From contig DATJRJ010000223.1 of NCBI GenBank assembly GCA_035504735.1, positions 1 to 10,448 on the forward strand: DNA of 10,448 bases, written 5' to 3'. The DNA comes from JAJPIG01 sp035504735. Lineage in GTDB: Bacteria > Desulfobacterota > Binatia > Binatales > Binataceae. A model generated the notes under the pieces. It made no database searches and had not been told where the DNA came from. It saw only the letters and a list, made by a program, of their open reading frames with translations. Numbering within the stretch: the first letter of the stretch is position 1; each line of letters starts with the position of its first letter. Of this stretch, positions 1-6,862 are shown one piece after another. Made by a program: the position numbers and the translations under genes.

Positions 1-142
1 GTCCGGCGCGTTTCAGATAGCGATCCTCGAGCGAGTAGCCGAGCGGTCCGACCAGGTGCAGCCGCGTGCGGGTGGCCGCCGCCAGCCGCGCGATCGAGCC
101 GCTGTTCTGCGGAATTTCGGGGCGCACCAGCACGATGTTCAA
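1..142 (-). CDS. trmL: TrmL-type tRNA (cytidine/uridine 34) 2'-O-methyltransferase, N-terminal fragment
   Basis: Only the first 47 or so residues are inside the window; the gene continues past the left edge. The minus-strand translation begins LNIVLVRPEIPQNSG and continues with SIARLAAATRTRLHLVGPLG and then YSLEDRYLKRAG. This matches the N-terminus of SPOUT-family TrmL enzymes (pattern LNIVLxxPEIPxNxGxIxRL, then LHLxxPLG, then a D/E-rich segment ending in RAG). TrmL methylates the ribose of the wobble base 34 in some tRNA-Leu species using S-adenosylmethionine; the knotted SAM-binding region lies outside the window. I place the start at TTG 142, which aligns with the family N-terminus. In-frame alternatives are an ATT at 145 and a TTG at 178 that overlaps the stop of the upstream DUF1285 gene. 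It lies last in the dtd-DUF1285-trmL minus-strand run and is probably co-transcribed. The family call is firm; the substrate is inferred from the family. Confidence 0.85.
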   Translation of the reverse strand, partial: MNIVLVRPEIPQNSGSIARLAAATRTRLHLVGPLGYSLEDRYLKRAG

Positions 143-174
143 AATCGGTGTGCCGTTCGCTTCAGGAGTTTCGT

Positions 175-654
175 TCAAATTTGCGAATGGTCCGCTGAAG
201 TGGTTCGCAATGGGTAACGGCGATCCCGCACCCGGATAAAAAAGCGATCGCCGTCGGCCTCGAAATAACGGCTCAGGTGATAATAGGCAGGGCGCAGGAA
301 CCGCGCACGCAAGTCGCCGCCCTTGACGCGACAGTAAAGGACATTATCGGCACCGACTTCGAGCGACCCCGGATCGAGCGGCTCGCGCTCGCCGTCATTC
401 AGAATCGTCGCCAGGCCGCCATCCGCATCCTGCTCGACGGTGCGCACCACGTAAGGGGTATCCTCGACGGTTATTGGTGCGCGCTCTTCGGCGACCTGCA
501 GATACCAGCCGCCGTCGTGGCCCTGGTGAAGGCTGCGGCTGAACAGCATCGCGATGCGCGGATTGTCGATCCGCTCCTCATCGCTGTACCAGTTGCCGTC
601 GCGCCGAAAAGAAATCCGGCCCGATTCGACGGGGTAGAAGCCCGCCCGTGCCAT
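175..654 (-). CDS. DUF1285 family protein
   Basis: This 159-residue protein carries the DUF1285 pattern: an N-terminal DGNWYSDEERI segment with NPRIAMLFSRSL after it, then GGWYLQVAEERAPITVED followed by TPYVV, and a C-terminal half ending in FFIRVRDRRYPL. The family consists of small mostly beta proteins of unknown biochemical role, so no reaction is assigned. No signal peptide or membrane segment is visible, so it should be cytoplasmic. I chose ATG 654; a TTG at 660 overlaps the dtd stop and would add two residues. It sits between dtd and trmL on the same strand, with only a few bases separating it from dtd and an overlap or near-overlap with trmL, which suggests one transcript. The recognition is from memory of the family pattern. 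Confidence 0.75.
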   Translation of the reverse strand: MARAGFYPVESGRISFRRDGNWYSDEERIDNPRIAMLFSRSLHQGHDGGWYLQVAEERAPITVEDTPYVVRTVEQDADGGLATILNDGEREPLDPGSLEVGADNVLYCRVKGGDLRARFLRPAYYHLSRYFEADGDRFFIRVRDRRYPLRTTSADHSQI

Positions 655-656
655 AG

Positions 657-1103
657 TCAACGCGCCTTGCTGTCGAGAATGATCGTCACCGGACCGTGGT
701 TAACGAGCTCGACCTCCATCGTGGCGCCGAACTCGCCCTCCTCAACCTTAACACCCGCGCTGCGCACGAGCGATAGAAAATAAGCGTACAGCCGGCGCGC
801 CTCGTCCGGCGCCGCGGCCTCGATGAACGACGGGCGCCGTCCGCGCGAAGTGTCGGCGAGCAGCGTGAACTGCGACACCACCAGCATCGCGCCGCCGGCG
901 TCGCCCAACGCGAGGTTCATCTTGCCGTCGCGGTCCGCAAAGATGCGCAGTCCGACGATCCGATCGACGAGCAGGGCCGCATCGGCCTCGCTATCGCCAC
1001 GTGCGACGCCGAGCAAAACCGCGAGTCCCGGACCGATTCGCGCGATAGTGCGGCCCTCGATCCGCACTTCGGCCCGGGTCACCCGTTGAACAACTGCCCG
1101 CAC
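657..1103 (-). CDS. dtd: D-aminoacyl-tRNA deacylase (DTD)
   Basis: DTD removes D-amino acids (and glycine mischarged on tRNA-Ala) from tRNA in the cytoplasm, a chiral proofreading step in translation. From GTG 1103 the protein is 148 residues, the usual size, and begins VRAVVQRVTRAEV, the normal DTD N-terminus. The two hallmark motifs are present: SQFT at 77-80, followed by LLADTSRGRRPSF, and the Gly-cisPro motif NHGPVT at 135-140, with G137-P138 at the same numbers as in the E. coli enzyme. That agreement supports the GTG start over an upstream ATG at 1166, which would add 21 non-conserved residues. It is divergent from lgt and is followed within a few bases by the DUF1285 gene. No clear Shine-Dalgarno sequence precedes the GTG, but a TATATT hexamer lies about 9 bases upstream, as might occur with a leaderless message. 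Confidence 0.95.
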   Translation of the reverse strand: MRAVVQRVTRAEVRIEGRTIARIGPGLAVLLGVARGDSEADAALLVDRIVGLRIFADRDGKMNLALGDAGGAMLVVSQFTLLADTSRGRRPSFIEAAAPDEARRLYAYFLSLVRSAGVKVEEGEFGATMEVELVNHGPVTIILDSKAR

Positions 1104-1112
1104 GAAAGCGTC

Positions 1113-1139
1113 AATATAGCGAGGACGGCCGGTTCGCAA
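1113..1139 (-). promoter_or_regulatory. Possible leaderless promoter of dtd
   Basis: On the minus strand a TTGCGA (1139-1134) and a TATATT (1118-1113) are separated by 15 bases. A transcript starting about 7 bases after the -10 would begin at or just before the GTG start at 1103, which lacks a Shine-Dalgarno sequence. The -10 is a good match to TATAAT, but the -35 is poor and the spacing short, so this is tentative. Confidence 0.3.
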
Positions 1140-1205
1140 GCCGGATCGTAGGCACCCGAGTGGCATGAATCCCTGTCGCTACGTATTATTAGCTGGGTTT
1201 GTGGG

Positions 1206-2072
1206 ATGATTCCGGTTCTTCTAAGGCTCGGTCCAATCACAATCTACAGCTATGGCCTGATGATGGCGCTGGGCTTTCTGGCGGCCGATTTCGTGATTGC
1301 GCTTGAATGCCGCCGGCGCGGAATTGCTTCGGAACTCGCCTCGGCACTCGTCGTCTGGGGAGCGATCGTCGGGCTCGCCGGCGCGCGCCTGCTCGATATC
1401 TTCAATCACTGGCCGAGCTATTGGGCTGATCCGAAGTCGATGATTTTTTCGGGCTCCGGCTTCGTCTGGTATGGCGGGCTGATCGGCGGGATCACGGCCG
1501 CCTATTTCGTCTCGCGTCATTTCAAGGTCCGTTTCGCGGTAACCGCCGACATGTGCGCGCCGGCGCTGGCGGTCGGCCAGGCGCTGGGGCGGGTCGGGTG
1601 CCAGCTTTCCGGTGATGGCGACTGGGGCGCGATCTCGAAGGTGCCGTGGGCGATGGCGTATCCACATGCGATCGTTGGCTGGATTGGGCGCAATGTCGCG
1701 GCTATCGGACCGCATAACACCTTGATCTATCCCTTTCCGGCCGACGTACCTGTACCGCCCGGCGTCCGCGTGCATCCCGCGCCGGTCTATGAAACCATTC
1801 TCTACCTGATCGTGTTTGCTATTTTATGGTCGATGCGCCGGCGGACCAGAATCGATGGACGGCTCTTCTACCTCTACCTAATGCTCGCCGGGCTATCCCG
1901 TTTCATGGTCGAGTTCGTCAGGATCAACCCGCGCGTGTTGTTTGAGCTCAGCGAAGCACAACTGATCGCGATCGTCATGATGGTGGTTGGCGCGGCAGCC
2001 TGGATTGTCTCGGGCGTGGGCACGCCCCATCGCGCGGTGATCGAGGAACAAGGGCAGGCGGTCGGGGCCTGA
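1206..2072 (+). CDS. lgt: Prolipoprotein diacylglyceryl transferase
   Basis: Lgt is an inner-membrane enzyme that transfers diacylglycerol from phosphatidylglycerol to the lipobox cysteine of prolipoproteins, the first step of lipoprotein maturation. The 288-residue product starts MIPVLLRLGPITIYSYGLMM, the family N-terminus, and has about seven hydrophobic helices. The signature loop reads GRVGC at 128-132 and GDGDWG at 136-141, the variant seen in several lineages in place of the E. coli GRIGNFINGELWG form. Further family motifs are YGGLIGG near 89-95, HPAPVYE at 190-196, and SRFMVEFVRIN at 231-241 with R232 and E236. A 60-residue loop (about 142-190) between the signature and the HPAPVYE motif is on the long side. 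It is the first gene of a plus-strand run; the TlpA-like gene starts 5 bases after its stop. A lipoprotein substrate candidate is encoded at 8973-9662. Confidence 0.95.
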   Translation: MIPVLLRLGPITIYSYGLMMALGFLAADFVIALECRRRGIASELASALVVWGAIVGLAGARLLDIFNHWPSYWADPKSMIFSGSGFVWYGGLIGGITAAYFVSRHFKVRFAVTADMCAPALAVGQALGRVGCQLSGDGDWGAISKVPWAMAYPHAIVGWIGRNVAAIGPHNTLIYPFPADVPVPPGVRVHPAPVYETILYLIVFAILWSMRRRTRIDGRLFYLYLMLAGLSRFMVEFVRINPRVLFELSEAQLIAIVMMVVGAAAWIVSGVGTPHRAVIEEQGQAVGA

Positions 2073-2077
2073 GGCTT

Positions 2078-2662
2078 ATGGCAGGAAAGCAGAAACTGCT
2101 GGCGGGAGTCGGGATTGCGGTCATCATCGGTGCCGTGGTGGTGGTGATGCTCTTCGAGGTGCTGAAGCCGAGCATTGCGACCCGCGGTGGCGCGGGCGGA
2201 ATTACCACCGTGCCGGCCGGTAAGATGGCGGCGCCGTTCGCGCTTAAGGATCTGAATGGGCGGCTGGTTACGCTCGACGATCTGCGCGGCAAGGTTGTAT
2301 TCCTCAACGTCTGGGCGACCTGGTGTGGTCCGTGCCGCGAGGAGATGCCTTCGATCGAGACGCTCTACGACGAGTTCAAGGGCAACAAGGATCTGGTTAT
2401 CCTGGCCGTCAGCCAGGATACTGAGGGGCTCGCCGCGGTCGAGCCGTACGTCGAAAAGAACGGTTATCACTTCGAGGTGCTGCTCGATCCCCAAAACAAG
2501 GTCGGCGAATCCTACGACGTGGGCGGCGTGCCGGAGACCTTCATAATCGACCGCGACGGCCGCATCGTCGCCCATCATATGGGAGCCTTTGACTGGTCGA
2601 GCGCCGACTTCCGGGCGGCACTCAGAGAGCTGCTCGATCAGAAGGAAAAAATCGACAGCTAG
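2078..2662 (+). CDS. TlpA/ResA-like membrane-anchored thiol:disulfide oxidoreductase
   Basis: The 194-residue protein has an N-terminal membrane anchor at about 7-29 with no convincing cleavage site, a short linker, and a thioredoxin-like domain from about 50 to 190. The active site is WATWCGPC, with the redox cysteines at 83 and 86, and the cis-proline region is GGVPETFIIDRDG with P152. This arrangement is typical of the TlpA/ResA/CcmG group, which reduce disulfides on the outer face of the cytoplasmic membrane, often for cytochrome c maturation or for particular periplasmic partners. No ccm or resBC genes are in the window, so the partner is unknown. It begins 5 bases after the lgt stop, with GAGG overlapping that stop, so translational coupling is likely. 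Exported cysteine-containing proteins encoded downstream (8131-8490, 8973-9662) are possible clients, but that is conjecture. Confidence 0.9.
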   Translation: MAGKQKLLAGVGIAVIIGAVVVVMLFEVLKPSIATRGGAGGITTVPAGKMAAPFALKDLNGRLVTLDDLRGKVVFLNVWATWCGPCREEMPSIETLYDEFKGNKDLVILAVSQDTEGLAAVEPYVEKNGYHFEVLLDPQNKVGESYDVGGVPETFIIDRDGRIVAHHMGAFDWSSADFRAALRELLDQKEKIDS

Positions 2663-2729
2663 CTTGTACGCAGGGGCGTCTGCTAGCCTTTGTTGACCGA
2701 GTGGGGAAATTCGCAAGGAACGGGGTTCG

Positions 2730-4157
2730 ATGGCCGAACGTAAACGCAGACGATGGTTTTTCACAATCGCGGCATCACTGTTTTTGATCACACTGGTGAT
2801 CGCAGATGTCGCCGTGCGCCGCGCCCAAGCCCTGCCCAACGACACCTACAAGGAGCTCCAGACCTTCGCCAACGTGCTCGCGATCGTGCAGAAAAACTAC
2901 GTCGAACCAGTCACGACCAAGCAGCTGATCGACGGCGCGATCAGCGGCATGCTCGCCTCGCTCGATCCGCATAGCGCCTACCTCACACCGGACCTCTACC
3001 GCGACCTCCAGGTCGAGACCCGCGGCAGCTTCGGCGGCCTGGGAATCGAGATCACGATCCGCAATGGCGTGCTCACGGTGGTTTCTCCGATCGAAGACAC
3101 GCCCGCTTTCAAAGCCGGCATCAAGCCCGGCGATCAGATCATCAAGATCGACAACGAGTTCACCAAGGACATGACCCTGACCGATGCGGTCAAGCTGATG
3201 CGCGGACCGAGCGGCAGCAAGGTCAACCTGACGCTCCATCGCGAGGGCCTGCCCGAACTCTTGAACGTCTCGCTCACACGCGAAGTCATCAAAATCGCGT
3301 CGGTCAAATCGAAGTCTCTCAAGGACGGCTACTCTTACATCCGCATCAGCACCTTCCAGGAAGGCACCGCCGAGACCGTGCAGAAGGCGCTCGATGGTTT
3401 CGCCAAGCAGAACGGCGGGCGGATCAAAGGACTGGTGCTGGATTTACGTGATGATCCGGGCGGTCTGCTCGATCAGGCGGTACGGGTCGCCGACGAGTTT
3501 CTGGATGGCGGCTTAATCGTTTATACGCAGGGCCGCAGCGAGAGCCAGGAACAGAAGTACTTCGCCCATAAGAAATCCGACTTCAATGACTATCCGATGG
3601 TCGTGCTGGTGAACGGCGGCAGTGCGAGCGCCAGCGAAATCGTGGCCGGCGCGCTGCAGGACCAGGGCCGTGCGATCGTCGAGGGTACGCAGACCTTCGG
3701 CAAGGGCTCCGTGCAGACCATCCTGCCGCTCGATGACCGGTCGGCGCTGCGGCTCACGACCGCCCGCTACTACACGCCCAACGGCCGTTCCATCCAGGCG
3801 GTGGGAATCGCGCCCGATGTGAACGTCGAGCCACCCAAACCGACGCTCGCAATGCTGCTCGGCAAGGGCTTGCAAGTGGACGAAAATCCTGAGGTCCGCG
3901 AAAATGAGCTGCTACATCATTTCAAGAATGGACAGAACGGTGCGGTGAAGGTCAAACCTACCGACCAGCAGGAGGAACAAGGGCCGGCCGAGACCGAGCC
4001 GGGGGACGAGGATCTGGGCGAGATGAGCGGTAGCAAAAAGCCGCAGAAAGACGTCCAACTTAACAAGGCCGTTGACATCCTGCAGCACTGGAGCTCGTAC
4101 AAGACCGACCTAGCGCGCAACGAGGGCAACCCGTCCGCGGCGCATGCAGCCCGGTAA
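2730..4157 (+). CDS. ctpA: C-terminal processing protease CtpA/Prc (S41A), membrane anchored
   Basis: This 475-residue protein is an S41-family serine protease acting in the periplasm on C-terminal ends of substrates. Visible order: a signal anchor at about 9-28, a helical N-terminal region ending in SLDPHSAYL, a PDZ domain at about 95-175 (GSFGGLGIEI, then AGIKPGDQI), the S41 core, and a tail. The catalytic dyad is Ser300 in GGSASASE and Lys325 in FGKGSVQ, 25 residues apart as in known CtpA/Prc enzymes, with Gln329 also conserved. DLRDDPGGLL at 238-247 is the usual substrate-cleft motif. Beyond the core, residues about 405-440 form a Gln/Glu/Asp-rich low-complexity linker, followed by a short helical end. 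AAGGA at 2715-2719 is a usable ribosome binding site. A 67-base gap separates it from the TlpA-like gene, and a strong stem-loop lies 40 bases after the stop. The exact substrate is unknown. Confidence 0.95.
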   Translation: MAERKRRRWFFTIAASLFLITLVIADVAVRRAQALPNDTYKELQTFANVLAIVQKNYVEPVTTKQLIDGAISGMLASLDPHSAYLTPDLYRDLQVETRGSFGGLGIEITIRNGVLTVVSPIEDTPAFKAGIKPGDQIIKIDNEFTKDMTLTDAVKLMRGPSGSKVNLTLHREGLPELLNVSLTREVIKIASVKSKSLKDGYSYIRISTFQEGTAETVQKALDGFAKQNGGRIKGLVLDLRDDPGGLLDQAVRVADEFLDGGLIVYTQGRSESQEQKYFAHKKSDFNDYPMVVLVNGGSASASEIVAGALQDQGRAIVEGTQTFGKGSVQTILPLDDRSALRLTTARYYTPNGRSIQAVGIAPDVNVEPPKPTLAMLLGKGLQVDENPEVRENELLHHFKNGQNGAVKVKPTDQQEEQGPAETEPGDEDLGEMSGSKKPQKDVQLNKAVDILQHWSSYKTDLARNEGNPSAAHAAR

Positions 4158-4196
4158 GTTTCCACTGGGGTAACCCGCCCCAAATCTTGAACCGCT

Positions 4197-4229
4197 GAGC
4201 GGCCGGGCTACGAAATGGTCCGGCCGCTC
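4197..4229 (+). terminator. Stem-loop between ctpA and xseA, possible terminator
   Basis: Perfect 10-base inverted repeat: GAGCGGCCGG at 4197-4206 pairs with CCGGCCGCTC at 4220-4229 around a 13-base loop. It lies 40 bases after the ctpA stop and is followed by a mixed T-rich stretch (GACTGTTTGTATATT), not a clean U-run. It therefore resembles an intrinsic terminator with a weak tail, or a 3'-end stabilising hairpin. A possible xseA start ATG at 4215 lies in the loop, which argues against that start. Confidence 0.55.
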
Positions 4230-4238
4230 GACTGTTTG

Positions 4239-4244
4239 TATATT
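4239..4244 (+). promoter_or_regulatory. Possible -10 element for xseA-xseB-tlyA
   Basis: TATATT follows the ctpA/xseA stem-loop and lies 55 bases before the chosen xseA ATG at 4299. No good -35 hexamer stands at the expected distance, so the call rests on one hexamer and on its position between a terminator-like hairpin and a new functional group. Confidence 0.25.
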
Positions 4245-4298
4245 CTGCCGATTCGAGGATCTCGATGCTGGCGCGCAGCCCTGCTACATTTCCCATCG

Positions 4299-5720
4299 AT
4301 GGACGGGCAACTCGAGTTCACGCTCAAGACACGGCGCCCCGGTGCGCTAAGCGTCACGCAACTGGTCCGCAGCGTACGCGAGACGCTCGAGCTCAACCTC
4401 GATGAATGCTGGGTGGTCGGCGAGGCCTCCAATGCCCGGCCCGCCGCCTCGGGACACTTCTACTTCACGCTCAAGGACGCGCACAGCGCTATCAATGTCG
4501 TGATGTTCCGCGCCGCGTTTCGCCGTGTGCGGTTTGCGGTCGAAGACGGGATGAAGATCGTCGTGCGCGGACGCGTCAGCCTGTTCGAAGCGCGTGGCAC
4601 GCTACAGTTCTACGCCGAAGAGATCGAGCCACGCGGACTCGGCGCGCTGCAACTCGCCTTCGAGCAGTTGAAGGCCCGCCTGCAGAAGGAAGGACTGTTC
4701 GACATCGCCCGCAAGCGGCCGCTGCCGTTCCTGCCGCGCACCATCGGAATCGTGACGGCGCTGCGCGGCGCGGGCTTGCGCGACATGCTGACGGTTATCC
4801 AGGCGCGCTTCGCGCAGGTCCATGTGATCATCCGCGCGGCCCCGGTGCAGGGCGCGGGAGCGGCGTCAGCGATTGCCGCGGCGATCGCGGACCTCAATCG
4901 TGATCGGCGCGCCGAGGTCATTATCTTGGGTCGCGGCGGCGGCTCGCTCGAAGACCTGTGGGCTTTCAACGAAGAGCGGGTCGCGCGCGCGATCTATCAG
5001 TCGGAAATTCCGGTGATCTCGGCGGTTGGCCACGAAATCGACTACACCATCGCCGACTTCGTGGCCGATTGCCGAGCACCTACGCCCACCGCCGCGGCGC
5101 AGATGGTCGTGCCGATCAGGACCGAGCTTGAACTCCGGATCGGCGAGATCGGCAGTGCCCTCAACAGCGCGATGCGGTCCGGGCTCGCGGCCGAACACCG
5201 CAACCTGCGCCATCTGGGGGCGCGCTTACGGGATCCGCGTGCGCTGGTCCGGCAGGCCGGCGCGCGGCTGGATGAGGCCGGCGGCGAACTCGAGCAGGCG
5301 CTCGCGCTGCGGCTCGGCGCCGCGCGAAACCGCGTGTCAGAGTTGCGGGGACGGCTGCGCGGCCCGATCCCACTGATGCGCGAATATCGCCGGATGACCG
5401 CGCGCCTGGGACTCCATCTGGCCAAATCCGGCGGCGCCTGGACAGAACGAACCGCGGCAAACGTGGAGCGGCTCGCAACCCGGCTGAGTGACGGCACCCA
5501 CGCAATGCTCGGCGCTGATCGCCGCCGGGTGGTGGAATTGGCGGCACGGCTCGACGCACTATCGCCATTGCGATGCCTGGAGCGCGGCTATGCCGCGGTA
5601 ATTAACCGGCGGGACGGGCGGCTGGTGACGGATGCGGCCGCAGTCGAGGTCGGCGACGAGCTCGAGCTTCGGCTCAGACGCGGACGGCTGCGCGCCCGCA
5701 CTACCTATCGTGAGGTCTGA
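4299..5720 (+). CDS. xseA: Exonuclease VII large subunit
   Basis: XseA is the catalytic subunit of exonuclease VII, which with XseB degrades single-stranded DNA from both ends in mismatch repair and damage processing. From ATG 4299 it is 473 residues. An N-terminal OB-fold (about 18-115) contains LSVTQLVRSV, CWVVGEASN and GHFYFTLKD. The catalytic core contains GIVTALRGAGLRDML (Asp162), RGGGSLEDLWAFNEE (212-226) and SAVGHEIDYTIADFVAD with His245 and Asp248, then RAPTPTAAAQ. The middle is a long Arg/Ala/Leu-rich coiled-coil-like region that would carry XseB, and the end has the LSPLRCLERGY motif. The usual SPTGAA segment before the catalytic Asp is ALRGAG here, a small deviation. An in-frame ATG at 4215 would add 28 residues with no family resemblance, from within a hairpin, so I reject it. 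No clear Shine-Dalgarno is seen. xseB follows after 3 bases. Confidence 0.95.
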   Translation: MDGQLEFTLKTRRPGALSVTQLVRSVRETLELNLDECWVVGEASNARPAASGHFYFTLKDAHSAINVVMFRAAFRRVRFAVEDGMKIVVRGRVSLFEARGTLQFYAEEIEPRGLGALQLAFEQLKARLQKEGLFDIARKRPLPFLPRTIGIVTALRGAGLRDMLTVIQARFAQVHVIIRAAPVQGAGAASAIAAAIADLNRDRRAEVIILGRGGGSLEDLWAFNEERVARAIYQSEIPVISAVGHEIDYTIADFVADCRAPTPTAAAQMVVPIRTELELRIGEIGSALNSAMRSGLAAEHRNLRHLGARLRDPRALVRQAGARLDEAGGELEQALALRLGAARNRVSELRGRLRGPIPLMREYRRMTARLGLHLAKSGGAWTERTAANVERLATRLSDGTHAMLGADRRRVVELAARLDALSPLRCLERGYAAVINRRDGRLVTDAAAVEVGDELELRLRRGRLRARTTYREV

Positions 5721-5723
5721 ACA

Positions 5724-6062
5724 ATGGCGGGCGCGGCCAAGGGCAAGAAATTTGAAGAAGAACTCGGCGATCTCGAACAGATCGTTAGCCGTATCGATTC
5801 CGGGGAATTGTCGCTCGAGGAATCGATCGCGGCGTTCGAGCGTGGCGTGGCATTGGTGCGCTCACTAAATGGCAAGCTCGATGAGATCGAGCGCAAGGTC
5901 GAGGTATTGATCAAAACGGCGCAGGGTGAACTGAAAGCCGTGCCATTTGAGTCGGGCGGAGGCGAGCCGGGAATCGCGCGACCGTCGGAATCCGCCGCAG
6001 AGGCCTCGCAAGAGAATCTCGATCGAGACGATCTCGATAAGGATGACGATACGCCGTTTTGA
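5724..6062 (+). CDS. xseB: Exonuclease VII small subunit, with acidic C-terminal extension
   Basis: XseB is the small helical subunit that assembles on the XseA coiled coil and controls exonuclease VII activity. Residues 9-66 hold the whole family domain: FEEELGDLEQIVSRIDSGEL, then SLEESIAAFERGVAL, and the KLDEIERKVEVLI helix. Family members are usually about 60-85 residues; this one is 112, because residues about 75-112 add a disordered tail rich in Gly, Ser, Glu and Asp that ends in DDLDKDDDTPF. The gene starts 3 bases after the xseA stop, with GAGG at 5712-5715 as ribosome binding site 8 bases before the ATG, so the two subunits should be made together. The tail is the only unusual point; its acidic tip ending in an aromatic residue resembles SSB-type tails in a general way, but that comparison is mine. 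Confidence 0.92.
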   Translation: MAGAAKGKKFEEELGDLEQIVSRIDSGELSLEESIAAFERGVALVRSLNGKLDEIERKVEVLIKTAQGELKAVPFESGGGEPGIARPSESAAEASQENLDRDDLDKDDDTPF

Positions 6063-6121
6063 TCGATAGGCGTTTGCGCAGACCGAAGGCGCATCCAGTT
6101 CCGCAGACCACTTGCTGCTCG

Positions 6122-6862
6122 ATGGCGACCCGGGCGAGACTCGATACCGAGATGACGCGCCGCGGTCTGGCTGACAGCCGCGAGGGAGCCCAACGCCTCA
6201 TAATGGCGGGACGAGTGCGGGTCGACTCGCAGCCCGCCTCCAAGCCCGACCTGCGCGTTACGCCGGTCAGCGAGATCACGGTCCTGCCGGGGCCGCGTGA
6301 ATACGCGAGTCGCGGGGCATACAAGCTGATCGCAGCGCTCGATACCTTCGGAATCGACGTTAGCGGGCGCGCTGCCCTCGACGTGGGAGCCTCGAACGGC
6401 GGCTTTACCGACGTCCTGCTGCGGCGCGGAGTGGCACGGTTAACTGCGCTCGATGTCGGCTATGGTCAACTCGCATCGAACCTGCGTGCCGATCCGCGTG
6501 TGACCGTACTCGATCGGACGAATGTCCGTCTGGTCCGCGCCGAGGACCTGCCTTATCGCCCCGACTTGATTGTTATCGACGTGAGCTTCATCTCGCTGCG
6601 GCTGGTAATGCCGGTCGTGATCGCGATCTCGGCCAGCCCTGCGGATATCGTCGCGCTGGTCAAACCGCAGTTCGAGGCCGGACGCGCGATGGTCGGGAAA
6701 GGCGGCGTGGTCCGTCTCGATGCGGCGCGCTTCGCCGCACTTGAAAGAATCCTTGCCTTTGCGCGGGAAATCGGCCTCGAGGTGGCCGGTTCGATCGAAT
6801 CGCCGATCGCCGGCGCGGCTGGTAATCGCGAGTTTCTGGCCTGGTTTCGCAGACTTCACTAA
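6122..6862 (+). CDS. tlyA: TlyA family rRNA 2'-O-methyltransferase / hemolysin-like
   Basis: TlyA proteins join an N-terminal S4 RNA-binding domain to an FtsJ-type methyltransferase and 2'-O-methylate cytidines in 16S and, in some bacteria, 23S rRNA. From ATG 6122 the protein is 246 residues. The S4 domain spans about 1-55 (RLDTEMTRRGLADSREGAQR, then LIMAGRVRVD). The SAM-binding motif is ALDVGASNGGFTD near 85-97. The catalytic tetrad is Lys68 (GAYKL), Asp153 (IDVSF), Lys181 (VKPQFE) and Glu237 (NREFL), each one less than the published K69-D154-K182-E238 of M. tuberculosis TlyA, which supports this start. An upstream in-frame TTG at 6059 overlaps the xseB stop and would add 21 residues unlike the family. 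xseA-xseB-tlyA neighbourhoods are common in deltaproteobacteria-like genomes. Haemolysin activity should not be assumed. Confidence 0.93.
   Translation: MATRARLDTEMTRRGLADSREGAQRLIMAGRVRVDSQPASKPDLRVTPVSEITVLPGPREYASRGAYKLIAALDTFGIDVSGRAALDVGASNGGFTDVLLRRGVARLTALDVGYGQLASNLRADPRVTVLDRTNVRLVRAEDLPYRPDLIVIDVSFISLRLVMPVVIAISASPADIVALVKPQFEAGRAMVGKGGVVRLDAARFAALERILAFAREIGLEVAGSIESPIAGAAGNREFLAWFRRLH

Noticed and set aside
277..783. Plus-strand open frame opposite the DUF1285 gene and dtd
   Set aside because: Antisense to two recognised genes, with no motifs of its own.
1874..2845. Long minus-strand open frame (323 codons) opposite lgt and the TlpA gene
   Set aside because: It lies antisense across two well-supported genes and a gap; its product is Arg/His-rich low-complexity without family motifs, as expected from a GC-rich shadow frame.
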